Assembly: GCA_034435455.1 (NCBI GenBank)
Contig: DAOTXL010000010.1
Coordinates: forward strand, 1 to 59,422
Direction: 5' to 3'
Length of the DNA: 59,422 nucleotides
Source: DAOTXL01 sp034435455
GTDB lineage: Bacteria > Chloroflexota > Anaerolineae > JAAYZQ01
Shown here one piece after another: positions 40,456 through 49,064 of the stretch (its first letter is position 1; each line of letters opens with the position of its first letter). The notes below the pieces were generated by a model that worked only from the letters and a program-made list of their open reading frames with translations, did not search any database and had not been told where the DNA came from. A program made the translations under genes and the position numbers.

Positions 40456-42195
40456 TCAGCGGGCGGTCAAAAAGATGGCGCCCAGGGCCAGGAGGATGAG
40501 CGCCCAGCCCCACCAGCCGTCGCCCTCGCCCACCCGGCTCAGCCAGTAGAGGCCGTCCACCAGCCGCTGCCCGGCCCAGGAGGCGGCCCGGTAGAGCCAG
40601 TCGAGGTTGAGGGCACTCCGGATCGGGTCGAGGGGCCGCGCCAGCCGGCCGCCGGCATAGGCCAGCCACAGGCCCAGGAGCCAGGGCAGCCCGTAGAGCA
40701 GCCCCAATCCCCAGGCCGAGACACCGGCCCTGGGCGGCGGTTCCAGCCCCAGGGGACTGCCCAGCCGCCCCGGGGATACCCCCACCAGCAGCGTGGCCAC
40801 GACCAGGGCGAGGAGGGCCAAGGTGGCGAGCGGATTGACAGGTCGGTCGGCCCTCTGGCGAACAAGAGCGCGCAGCGCGGCCCACAGGCCGGCGGCCAGA
40901 AGGGTGTCGGCCAGCAGCAGGGCCAGCAACAGGGTGCCCTGTCCCTGGGCGAGCAGCCTGCCGTACAGGGACCACCGGCTGATGGCCCCGGCAGTGAACG
41001 GCGCTCCGGCCGGCGAAGCCAGGGCCAGGGCCGGCAACAGCCTCTGTCCCACCCATCCCGGCCGCAGGCGGGGGAGGGAGTTGCGCCACCGCCCCAGGGC
41101 CGGCACAGCCGTGGCCACACGGCCCTGCACCCACCCCACCCCGGAGGCCAGCCGCCGGCCCATCGCCTGGAGCCAGCCGGGCCGGAGGGCAGGCTCTTGG
41201 GCCAGGCTGCTGTCCCACCAGATGGCCGTCATCCCCACGGCCAGGGCCAGGCTCACCAGCGGCCAGGGGGCCAACCCGTCTAGAAGCAGGATAAAGAGGA
41301 GGGTCAGGCCCACCTGGTGGACGGCCAGGCCGAACCAGGGGGCGGAACCGGTGCCGGCGCGATCCGGGTCGCGGGCCCCTCCGATCCAGGCCAGCGCCCC
41401 GCCGGCCAGCAGGGCCGCTCCCCCAACGGCCAGCACCCAGGGCCGGTCGGCCAGGGTGGGGGCCAGGGACTGCACCCGGGCCAGCAGGCAGGCTCCCGCC
41501 CCGGTCGGCAGCACAAGGGTGGCCGCGTTCTCGGCCGTGGCGAGCCCGCGAGGGTGCAGCGGAAAAGCCATCAGGCGCGCCAGCCCGGCCAGGCCCAGCG
41601 GCAGGAGCACTCCCATCGGAAAGAGGCGGGCTGAAAGAAAGGTGGTCCCCGCCTGGGTGTTCATCAGGATCGCACCGGAAAAGAGCAACAGCGTGGAGGC
41701 CACGCCGGGCACCGCCATCCGCCAGGCAATGCGGCCCGCCTCGCCGGCCGCCGACGCCGCCATCGCCAGCAAGGCCAGGTCCAGCAAGGCGCTGCCCAAC
41801 GCCAGAGTCAACAGATTGGCGGCCATCGCCGTGATCAGGCAGCCGGCCAGCGCCACCAACATCAGCCCGTGCCAGGCGGTCCTGGCCGCCCCCCGGATGC
41901 CCGGCAGCACGGCCGTTGTCGTCCCGGCCAGGGTGATCCCGACAAACAATGACAGGGGTTGGGGTTGGAGGGCAGGCCCTGCGCGGAAAAAGGTGATCGG
42001 TTCCCAGGACCATCCGGCGCTGTCCGGCGTTCCCCCCACCAGAGACCACAGCCCCGTCAGCGAGGCCGCAGCCGCCGCGGCCGCCAGCAGGCGGCGGAGC
42101 CAGGTGGGCAGAAGATAACCCACGGTCAGGATGATGGCCGCTCCCAGCAGGGGCCAGAGCGTGGCCCGCCAGGGAGCCGGGATCGAGTCGAGCAT
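40456..42195 (-). CDS. NuoL/NuoM-like polytopic membrane protein, degenerate
   Basis: 579 residues and about 15 helices. The overall pattern (helical core, then a terminal extension with WxxRxxExDGWWGWA-like helix) and LFPMGVLLPLGLAGLARLMAFPLHP resemble antiporter-like subunits of complex I or hydrogenase-4. The catalytic lysine and glutamate positions cannot be matched. ATG 42195 has GGGAGGG close upstream and a promoter at 42260-42288. It is the first gene of a three-gene membrane cluster without any hydrophilic redox subunit. Possible roles include an Mrp-like accessory channel or a carbon-concentrating-type module; neither is supported further here. Confidence 0.6.
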   Translation of the reverse strand: MLDSIPAPWRATLWPLLGAAIILTVGYLLPTWLRRLLAAAAAAASLTGLWSLVGGTPDSAGWSWEPITFFRAGPALQPQPLSLFVGITLAGTTTAVLPGIRGAARTAWHGLMLVALAGCLITAMAANLLTLALGSALLDLALLAMAASAAGEAGRIAWRMAVPGVASTLLLFSGAILMNTQAGTTFLSARLFPMGVLLPLGLAGLARLMAFPLHPRGLATAENAATLVLPTGAGACLLARVQSLAPTLADRPWVLAVGGAALLAGGALAWIGGARDPDRAGTGSAPWFGLAVHQVGLTLLFILLLDGLAPWPLVSLALAVGMTAIWWDSSLAQEPALRPGWLQAMGRRLASGVGWVQGRVATAVPALGRWRNSLPRLRPGWVGQRLLPALALASPAGAPFTAGAISRWSLYGRLLAQGQGTLLLALLLADTLLAAGLWAALRALVRQRADRPVNPLATLALLALVVATLLVGVSPGRLGSPLGLEPPPRAGVSAWGLGLLYGLPWLLGLWLAYAGGRLARPLDPIRSALNLDWLYRAASWAGQRLVDGLYWLSRVGEGDGWWGWALILLALGAIFLTAR

Positions 42196-42259
42196 AACCC
42201 TCCCGTCGCAAAGAGTTGCCGCCCCTGGTCGCGCCAGGCAGGCGGGCGGCACGGAGGCT

Positions 42260-42288
42260 ATTCTATCACAAAAGGGGGGAGCGGGCAA
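42260..42288 (-). promoter_or_regulatory. Promoter of the complex-I-like membrane cluster
   Basis: On the minus strand TTGCCC (42288-42283), 17 bp, TAGAAT (42265-42260), divergent from the formimidoyltransferase promoter 14 bp away. Confidence 0.7.
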
Positions 42289-42302
42289 GCGTTGTGCCAA
42301 CG

Positions 42303-42331
42303 TTGACAACCTGGGGCGAAAATGCTATAAT
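42303..42331 (+). promoter_or_regulatory. Consensus promoter of the formimidoyltransferase gene
   Basis: TTGACA (42303-42308), 17 bp, TATAAT (42326-42331), both perfect. The predicted start near 42338 lies after ATG 42332, which rules that codon out and supports GTG 42365. Confidence 0.92.
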
Positions 42332-42364
42332 ATGTCTAGCCAGACCGGCCCGCCAGGAGGGGGA

Positions 42365-43309
42365 GTGAAACAGCTCGTCGAATGTGTGCCCAACTTTAGT
42401 GAAGGCCGCCGCCAGGAGGTGATTGACCGCATCGTGACGGCGATGAGCCGGGTGGCCGGCGTGTGGGTGTTGGACGTACAATCGGACGTGGACCACAACC
42501 GCTCGGTCGTCACGCTGGTGGGTGAGCCCCAGGCGATGGTCGAGGCGGCGTTTCAGGGGATCCGCCAGGCCGCCGGGTTGATTGACATGGAGCAGCACCA
42601 GGGTGGACACCCCCGCATGGGCGCGACCGACGTGGTGCCCTTTGTGCCGGTGCGGGGGGTGACCATGGACGACTGCGTGGCTCTGGCCCGGCAGCTTGGC
42701 GAGCGGGTGGGAAACGAACTGGGCATCCCGGTCTACCTGTACGAAGCGGCTGCTGCCCGGCCCGACCGCTGCAATCTGGCCGATGTGCGGCGCGGGGAGT
42801 ATGAGGGGCTGAAGGAGGAGATCGGCACCGATCCGGACCGGGCGCCCGATTTTGGCCCGGCGGCCATGGGCCGTGCCGGGGCCACGGCCATCGGCGCCCG
42901 GCCGCCGCTGATCGCCTTGAACGTCTACCTCAACACCCCCGACCTGGCTCCTGCCCAGGCCATTGCCCGGGCGGTGCGCCATTCCAGCGGCGGCCTGCGC
43001 TACGTCAAGGCCCTGGGACTGCTCGTCGAGGGGCAGGCCCAGATTTCGATGAACCTGACCGATTATCGCCACACGCCGATCCACCGCGTGCTGGAAATGA
43101 TCCGGGCTGAAGCGGCCCGCTACGGCCTCAGCGTGACCCGCTGCGAGGTGGTCGGGCTTGTGCCGGCTCAGGCACTGTTGGACAGCGCCCGGTTTTACCT
43201 GCAACTGCACGGCTTTTCCCCCGACCAGGTCCTGGAGAACCGCCTGGCGGATCTGGAGCAGGCTCACAAGGCTCCTGCTTCCCCATCGGGAAAGGTCGCC
43301 GAGGGGTAG
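42365..43309 (+). CDS. Glutamate formimidoyltransferase
   Basis: 314 residues matching the N- and C-terminal subdomains of formiminotransferase (FtcD transferase part), which moves the formimino group from formiminoglutamate to tetrahydrofolate in histidine breakdown. Signatures are VECVPNFSEGR at the start, DHNRSVVTLVGEP, the substrate segment GGHPRMGATDVVPFVPV, and MNLTDYRHTPIHRV. GTG 42365 is preceded by AGGAGGGGGA. The cyclodeaminase domain is absent, and no hut genes are nearby; in many Chloroflexota this gene stands alone, and a one-carbon role other than histidine degradation is possible. Confidence 0.93.
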   Translation: MKQLVECVPNFSEGRRQEVIDRIVTAMSRVAGVWVLDVQSDVDHNRSVVTLVGEPQAMVEAAFQGIRQAAGLIDMEQHQGGHPRMGATDVVPFVPVRGVTMDDCVALARQLGERVGNELGIPVYLYEAAAARPDRCNLADVRRGEYEGLKEEIGTDPDRAPDFGPAAMGRAGATAIGARPPLIALNVYLNTPDLAPAQAIARAVRHSSGGLRYVKALGLLVEGQAQISMNLTDYRHTPIHRVLEMIRAEAARYGLSVTRCEVVGLVPAQALLDSARFYLQLHGFSPDQVLENRLADLEQAHKAPASPSGKVAEG

Positions 43310-43353
43310 GGCACCTGCCGGCCGTTGCCCCACCGGGTAGTACTCCTGGGTGA

Positions 43354-43382
43354 TTGCTATTCCTGGGGCGATGCGGTATAAT
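43354..43382 (+). promoter_or_regulatory. Promoter of the NYN-histidine kinase pair
   Basis: TTGCTA (43354-43359), 17 bp, perfect TATAAT (43377-43382). The start would fall about 10 nt before GTG 43399, giving a very short leader. Confidence 0.78.
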
Positions 43383-43398
43383 TGGAAGGAACAAGGAT

Positions 43399-43860
43399 GT
43401 GCCGATCTTGATAGATGGCCACAACCTGATCGGCCGCCTGAGGTCGCTCTCTCTTGAGGAGGCGGATGACGAGGAGCGACTGGTCAGGATGCTCAAGTCC
43501 TATCGGGCGCGGACAGGTCGGGCGATCACTGTCGTGTTCGATCCCGGCGGGACCTTTGCTTTGTCGGAAACATGGCATCTGGGGGGCATCAAGGTTGTCT
43601 TTGCTCCGCATGGGAGCAGTGCCGATGAGGTGATCATCCGGCGCGTGGCCCGCAGCCACAACCCACAGGAGTGGCTGGTCGTCACCTCCGATGGGGAGCT
43701 GGCCGCGACGGTGGCCCGTTATGGAGCCCGGGTGTGCAGTACCCAGGAGTTCGCCGCGGAACTGGGCAGCCGACACGGGATGCCTTCGGAACCAAAAGAA
43801 GTGCCACCCACACCCCAAGAGGTGGAGTGGTGGTTGACCTTGTTTGAGAACCGGGATTGA
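43399..43860 (+). CDS. NYN-domain protein (YacP-like putative ribonuclease)
   Basis: 153 residues. The NYN/PIN-like fold is indicated by VPILIDGHNLIGRL at the N-terminus, VVFDPGG and the acidic SSADEVIIRRVAR and VVTSDGELAATVARYGA strands. These supply the clustered aspartates expected to bind the metal. The relative YacP (Rae1) of Bacillus cleaves mRNA in the ribosome. GTG 43399 follows AAGGA within a short leader. The stop codon is 2 bp before the histidine kinase start, so the two are coupled. The C-terminal 25 residues, rich in Pro and Glu, are unmatched. Confidence 0.85.
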   Translation: MPILIDGHNLIGRLRSLSLEEADDEERLVRMLKSYRARTGRAITVVFDPGGTFALSETWHLGGIKVVFAPHGSSADEVIIRRVARSHNPQEWLVVTSDGELAATVARYGARVCSTQEFAAELGSRHGMPSEPKEVPPTPQEVEWWLTLFENRD

Positions 43861-43862
43861 CC

Positions 43863-46800
43863 ATGTACTGGCTCCTGTTGGTCAATGGGCTCCTGTGGGC
43901 GGTGGCCCTCGTTGTGTCGGTCTTGCTGGCACGGCAGGTCTATCGCCGCCGGGACCTGGCCGCGCGCCTGTTCCTGGGCATGGTCACCCTGTTGATGTTT
44001 CCCCAGTTGCACTACCTGGTCGGCAACCTGACCCTCCTTTTTGTCTGGCTCTTTTCCCCGGCCAATGCCGAAAGGGTGGCCGATGCGTTTGCCATCGCCT
44101 GGCCGCTGGATATCGCGGCTGTGGTTCTGTTTGCCTGCCTGACCCTGCACCTGTTCCTGATTTTTCCGACCGAAAGCCGGTTGATCCGCGCCTGGCGGTG
44201 GAGCCCGCTGCTCTTTTACCTGCCCGGTGGATTCCTGGCCGCCATGATGCTCAGCCATCTGGCCCTGGGAAGCCGGGCCTATGCTGCATTTTGGGGGCTG
44301 GACAGGCTGGGCCTGGGGGATGAGAGCCTGCAACTGCTGTTCGTCATCCTGATCGTCGGCCTGGCCCTGGTGCGGATGCTGATCCTCTATTTCTCCCGGA
44401 CCTCTTCTCCGGTCCGCCAGCAACTGGTCTGGATCTTGGGAGGATTGGGGTTGGGCGGGGGGCTGATCTTGCTGACCGACTATCTGCCCAACCTCCTGGG
44501 CCGCCCACCGCCGGTAAGTTTTATGCCCGGTTTGCGCCAGTTGCCGGTCCTGACTATCCTGGGCGCCTTTGCCTTTTCCATGCAGCGCCATCGTTTCCTC
44601 GACGTGGTCCAGGTCATCAACCGCGGCGTGGTCTACTCGGCCTTGATGGTGCTGATCACCCTGCTCTACCTGGCATTGGCCACGGCACTGGGCAGCTTGC
44701 TGCGTGTGTTTTCACCGGGCATGGGGCTGCCTTCTGTGGCCCTCCTGACTACGTTGCTCACCGTCCTCATCGCCCTGCCGCTGCGCGATGGCCTTCAACG
44801 TGTGGCAGACAGGTTGTTCTATCGCCGTCGGGTGAGCTATCGCCGGCTGCTCCAGGATTATTCCCGGGCGTTGACTACCCTGCTTTCCCCTCCCCGGCTG
44901 CTGTTCAGGATAGCGGAGCAGGTGGAGGAGGTGTTCCACCCGGCCGGGCTGGCGATTGTGTTGTCGGAGGACGGGGAGGGGTATCGCGTGGCCCTGAGCC
45001 GCGGTCGGCTGGCGACGGAGGAGCTGTGGCAGGAGGGGGCAAGGTTTGGAGGCGATCACCGGATCCCGACCCTGTTGATGACCCGCCGGCACCCTTTTTA
45101 CCTGCCCCAGCACGTGAACGACCTGCCGGAGGGTCAGAGGCCGGAATGGCTGGGGCTTCAGGCGGCGGGCGTTCACCTGCTCATCCCGATGTGCCTGAGA
45201 GGGGACCTGATCGGTTGGTTCACCCTCGGCCCCCAGGGGTCTGAGTGGCCCTACACGCAGGCCGACCGCGAGTTTCTGAGCGCGCTGGCCGATCAGTCGT
45301 GTGTGGCGTTGGAGAACGCCCGCCTGTATGCCGAGATGCAGCAGCGAGCCACCGAGCTGGCGGTCGTGGCGATGGTGTCGTCGGCCATCTCCTGCTCCCT
45401 TGACCTGGAGGAGGTGCTGCGGACCATCGTCGAATCGGTGGTCCAGGTTGTCGGCTGCGACAAGTCGGCCATCTTTGAGTTGAGTGAGGATGGCCGCGAG
45501 CTCCGGCTGCGGACCGCCAAGGGGCTGAGCCCGGCCTATGTGCAGCGTTCGCAGCATCTGCGGGTGGGGCAGGATAACCGGGCGTTGGCCCTGGCGACCG
45601 GGCGGCCCATGATTGTGCCCGATATCCTGGTCGAGCCGGACCTGACCGAGCTGGCCCACCTGGCCCAGGAGGAGGGCTACCGGGCGGTGATTGACGTGCC
45701 GCTTTCCGGCCGGGAGGGGCTCCTCGGCGTTCTGAGCGTATACTTTGCCCGCGTTCACACTCCCTCCGTCAACGAGATGGAGATGTTGACCACCTTTGCC
45801 AATCATGCGGCCATCGCCATCGAAAATGCCCGCCTGTATGCGGCGGTGGCCCATGAGCGGGACCGGGCCCGCCAACTGTATGAGCAGACCGATGCGACCC
45901 TGGCCCGGCGGGTGGAAGAGTTGACCTCCATCGAGGAGATCAGCCGGCAACTGACCTCCACCCTGGACTATGAACGGGTGTTGGACCTGGTGGTGGAGCG
46001 GGCTTTGCTGGCGACAGGTGTGGACCGGGGGATTATTGCCCTCTGGGAGCCGGACCGGAACACCCTGCATATTTTGGCGCAGCGGGGCTATCCCCCGGAA
46101 GCGGATCGTTATCGGACGGAGCCGTGGCCGGCCGACCGGGGCATCACCGGCCGGGTGGCGCGCAGCGGGGTCCTGGCTGTGGTGCCCGATGTGACCCGGG
46201 ACCCCGATTATGCGGCCGTGTCCCCTACCAGCCGGTCCCAACTCAGCGCGCCCATCATTCACGAGGGCCGTGTCATCGGCGTCCTTACCCTGGAAAGCGA
46301 CCGACTGGCGGCGTTTGGCGAGGAGCAGGTCCGTTTCATCCGGCTCCTGGCCGACCACGCGGCTATCGGCATCACCAATGCCCGCCTGTTCCGGGAGGTG
46401 ATAGCCGGCCGCGAGCGGCTGCAGGCCATCCTTGATTCCACGCACGAGGCGGTCATTGTGTTCAATACGGCCGGCCAGGTGATCCTGACCAACCCCCGGG
46501 TGCGCGAACTGTTCGGGCCTGAGATCGAAGGGTGGCTGTGGAGGGTCAATGTGCTGGATGTGGAGCGGGTGCTCAGCGCCTGGTTCTTGCCCCTGAGTGA
46601 CCTGGACCCTACCGGCCTGGCCTCCTCGATCCGCCAGGTGCGGGAGCGGCCAGAGGAGGTGATCCCTCTCTCGTTCAGTTTCCAGATGGAGGGCCAGCGG
46701 CGGTATGTGGCGGGCACCGCCTCGCCGGTGTTCGGTACTTCAGGCGAGGTGATCGGCCGGATCGCAGTGCTGCGGGATGTAACCCACCAGCGGGAACTGG

Positions 46801-47495
46801 AGCAGTTTCGCGAAGACCTGCTCAGCATGATGGTCCATGACCTGCAGGGGCCGCTGGCGGCGCTGATCGGCAGCCTGGAGATGCTCCGCGAGGAGGAGCA
46901 GTTGGACCGGGACACCGCCCGCGAACTGCTGCGCATTGCCCTGGATGGGGGGCACAACCTGTACAGCCGGGTGGAATCGTTGCTGTGGATCCGGCGTCTG
47001 GAGGAGCGAAAGATGCCCCTCGACCTCCGGCCCGTGCCGCTGGCGCGGGTGGTGCGACCGGTGGTGGACGGATATCGGTCCCTGGCTACGGCGGGGAGGC
47101 TGAGCCTCCAGGTCAGTCTGGCGGAGGGGTTGCCCCTGGCGATGATCGACGCCGAGGTGATCGGCCGCGTGTTCAGCAACCTGGTGGACAATGCCCTCAA
47201 GTACACGCCGGCCGGGGGGCAGATTGAGCTGCGGGCGGTGCCGACAGGCGGTCCAGAGGGGCCGGCTATCCTGTGTTCGGTGACCGATACCGGCCCGGGC
47301 ATTGCCCAGGAAGCCCAGGGGGTGATCTTTGACAAGTTCCGTCGCCTCAACGGGGCCGGCGAGAGCCGGCGCCGGGGGATGGGCATCGGCCTCCATTTCT
47401 GCAAGCTGGCCGTGGAAGCGCATGGCGGGCGGATCTGGGTCGAGAGCCAGAAGGGACAGGGAAGCACGTTCTACTTTACCCTGCCGGTGGCGTGA
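43863..47495 (+). CDS. Very large membrane sensor histidine kinase with three GAF domains and a PAS domain
   Basis: 1210 residues. About nine hydrophobic helices fill residues 1-320. They are followed by GAF1 (about 340-490), GAF2 (about 512-660), a coiled-coil linker (about 660-690), GAF3 (about 692-845) and a PAS domain (about 855-975). The HisKA H-box is MMVHDLQGPL (His near 991). HATPase_c (about 1080-1205) has DNALKYTPAGG, DTGPGI, FDKFRR and GMGIGLHFC. All kinase motifs are intact and there is no receiver. ATG 43863 begins 2 bp after the NYN gene. Three stacked GAF domains suggest several small-molecule or light/redox inputs, but no chromophore-binding Cys motif is obvious. Confidence 0.93.
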   Translation: MYWLLLVNGLLWAVALVVSVLLARQVYRRRDLAARLFLGMVTLLMFPQLHYLVGNLTLLFVWLFSPANAERVADAFAIAWPLDIAAVVLFACLTLHLFLIFPTESRLIRAWRWSPLLFYLPGGFLAAMMLSHLALGSRAYAAFWGLDRLGLGDESLQLLFVILIVGLALVRMLILYFSRTSSPVRQQLVWILGGLGLGGGLILLTDYLPNLLGRPPPVSFMPGLRQLPVLTILGAFAFSMQRHRFLDVVQVINRGVVYSALMVLITLLYLALATALGSLLRVFSPGMGLPSVALLTTLLTVLIALPLRDGLQRVADRLFYRRRVSYRRLLQDYSRALTTLLSPPRLLFRIAEQVEEVFHPAGLAIVLSEDGEGYRVALSRGRLATEELWQEGARFGGDHRIPTLLMTRRHPFYLPQHVNDLPEGQRPEWLGLQAAGVHLLIPMCLRGDLIGWFTLGPQGSEWPYTQADREFLSALADQSCVALENARLYAEMQQRATELAVVAMVSSAISCSLDLEEVLRTIVESVVQVVGCDKSAIFELSEDGRELRLRTAKGLSPAYVQRSQHLRVGQDNRALALATGRPMIVPDILVEPDLTELAHLAQEEGYRAVIDVPLSGREGLLGVLSVYFARVHTPSVNEMEMLTTFANHAAIAIENARLYAAVAHERDRARQLYEQTDATLARRVEELTSIEEISRQLTSTLDYERVLDLVVERALLATGVDRGIIALWEPDRNTLHILAQRGYPPEADRYRTEPWPADRGITGRVARSGVLAVVPDVTRDPDYAAVSPTSRSQLSAPIIHEGRVIGVLTLESDRLAAFGEEQVRFIRLLADHAAIGITNARLFREVIAGRERLQAILDSTHEAVIVFNTAGQVILTNPRVRELFGPEIEGWLWRVNVLDVERVLSAWFLPLSDLDPTGLASSIRQVRERPEEVIPLSFSFQMEGQRRYVAGTASPVFGTSGEVIGRIAVLRDVTHQRELEQFREDLLSMMVHDLQGPLAALIGSLEMLREEEQLDRDTARELLRIALDGGHNLYSRVESLLWIRRLEERKMPLDLRPVPLARVVRPVVDGYRSLATAGRLSLQVSLAEGLPLAMIDAEVIGRVFSNLVDNALKYTPAGGQIELRAVPTGGPEGPAILCSVTDTGPGIAQEAQGVIFDKFRRLNGAGESRRRGMGIGLHFCKLAVEAHGGRIWVESQKGQGSTFYFTLPVA

Positions 47496-47541
47496 GGGGT
47501 AAAACGTAAAGGGTAAAAATGGGTCAGGGGAGAGGGGCGAG

Positions 47542-49038
47542 ATGACCGAGTATGTTCTGGCCCTGGACCAGGGGACTACCAGTTCCAGGGCCATTCTGTT
47601 CGACCGTGCCGGCCGGATCGCCGGTGTGGCCCAGGAAGAGTTCCCCCAAATCTATCCGCAGCCGGGCTGGGTGGAACATGACCCGGAGGCGATCTGGAGC
47701 ACGCAACTGAACACGGCCCGGCAGGCCCTGGCCAGGGCCGGCGCCGAGATCTCGCAGGTGGCAGCCATCGGCCTCACCAATCAGCGGGAGACGACGGTCG
47801 TCTGGGACCGTGAAACGGGCCGGCCCCTGCACAACGCCATCGTCTGGCAGTGCCGGCGTACCGCCCCGCTGTGCGACCGGCTGCGCGCCGACGGCTGGGC
47901 CGACCCCATCCGGGCCAGGACCGGGCTGGTGGTGGATGCCTATTTTTCGGGCACCAAGCTGGCCTGGTTGCTGGACCATGTGCCCGGCCTGCGGCAGAGA
48001 GCGGAACGAGGACAGGCCCTTTTTGGCACCATTGACAGTTTCCTCATCTGGCGGCTGAGCGGCGGACGGCTGCACGTCACCGATGTGAGCAACGCCTCGC
48101 GGACGATGCTCTATAACATCCACACCCTCGACTGGGATGATGATCTGCTGGCCGAACTGCGCATCCCCAGGGCGATGTTGCCCCAGGTACGGCCCTCGTC
48201 GCAGCTCTATGGCCTGACCGAGGCCCGGGTGTTGGGCGCAGCCGTGCCCCTGGCCGGGGCGGCGGGCGACCAGCAGGCTGCCCTCTTTGGCCAGACCTGT
48301 TTTTCAGCGGGGCAGGCCAAAAACACCTACGGCACCGGCTGCTTCCTGCTGCTCAACACCGGCAGCCAGGCGGTGGCCTCGCAACGGGGATTGCTGACGA
48401 CGATCGCCTGGCAACTGGCCGACGGCGGCAGGGTGACCTATGCGCTGGAGGGGAGTGTGTTCATCGCCGGGGCGGCCATCCAGTGGCTGCGCGATGGCCT
48501 GGGGATCATTGCCCATGCCGCCGAGACGGCCGCCCTGGCCAGCCAGGTGGCCGACAGCGGCGGCGTCTATTTCGTGCCGGCCTTTGTCGGGTTGGGTGCC
48601 CCCTATTGGGATGCCTATGCCCGGGGGACCCTTGTCGGCCTGACCCGGGGCACCGACCGACGGCATCTGGTCCGGGCGACGCTGGAGGCCATCTGTTATC
48701 AGAGCCGCGACGTGCTGGAGGCGATGGCCGCCGATTCCGGCATCCGCCTGCAGGCGCTGCGGGCCGACGGGGGCGCAGCAGCCAACGATCGGCTGATGCA
48801 GCTCCAGGCCGACCTGCTGGGGGTAGCGGTGCAACGGCCGGCCGTCACCGAGACGACGGCCCTGGGGGCGGCTTACCTGGCCGGCCTGGCTGTGGGCTAC
48901 TGGTCGGACCTGGACGAGATCGCGGCCCAGTGGCGGGCCGATGCCGAATTCACACCGACCATGCCTGCCGAACGGCGGGATGCCCTCTATGCCGGCTGGC
49001 AGCGGGCGGTGGAACGGGCGCGAGGCTGGGAGAGGTGA
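47542..49038 (+). CDS. glpK: Glycerol kinase
   Basis: 498 residues of the FGGY family; phosphorylates glycerol to glycerol-3-phosphate for lipid synthesis or catabolism. LDQGTTSSRAI at the N-terminus, WVEHDPEAIW, GLTNQRETTVVWD, AGDQQAALFGQ and the FGGY segment YGTGCFLLLNTG are all present, along with C-terminal DGGAAANDRLMQLQAD. ATG 47542 follows GGGGAGAGGGGCGAG. The spacer before it carries TAAAACGTAAAGGGTAAAA words like those at 17730-17775. No glpF or glpD is adjacent. Confidence 0.96.
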   Translation: MTEYVLALDQGTTSSRAILFDRAGRIAGVAQEEFPQIYPQPGWVEHDPEAIWSTQLNTARQALARAGAEISQVAAIGLTNQRETTVVWDRETGRPLHNAIVWQCRRTAPLCDRLRADGWADPIRARTGLVVDAYFSGTKLAWLLDHVPGLRQRAERGQALFGTIDSFLIWRLSGGRLHVTDVSNASRTMLYNIHTLDWDDDLLAELRIPRAMLPQVRPSSQLYGLTEARVLGAAVPLAGAAGDQQAALFGQTCFSAGQAKNTYGTGCFLLLNTGSQAVASQRGLLTTIAWQLADGGRVTYALEGSVFIAGAAIQWLRDGLGIIAHAAETAALASQVADSGGVYFVPAFVGLGAPYWDAYARGTLVGLTRGTDRRHLVRATLEAICYQSRDVLEAMAADSGIRLQALRADGGAAANDRLMQLQADLLGVAVQRPAVTETTALGAAYLAGLAVGYWSDLDEIAAQWRADAEFTPTMPAERRDALYAGWQRAVERARGWER

Positions 49039-49064
49039 AGGGGCAGGAGGCAGGGGGCGAGGCT

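Noticed and set aside
43305..43334. Terminator after the formimidoyltransferase gene
   Set aside because: A hairpin with one mismatch exists, but it begins within the stop-codon region and has no T-tract, so I did not list it.
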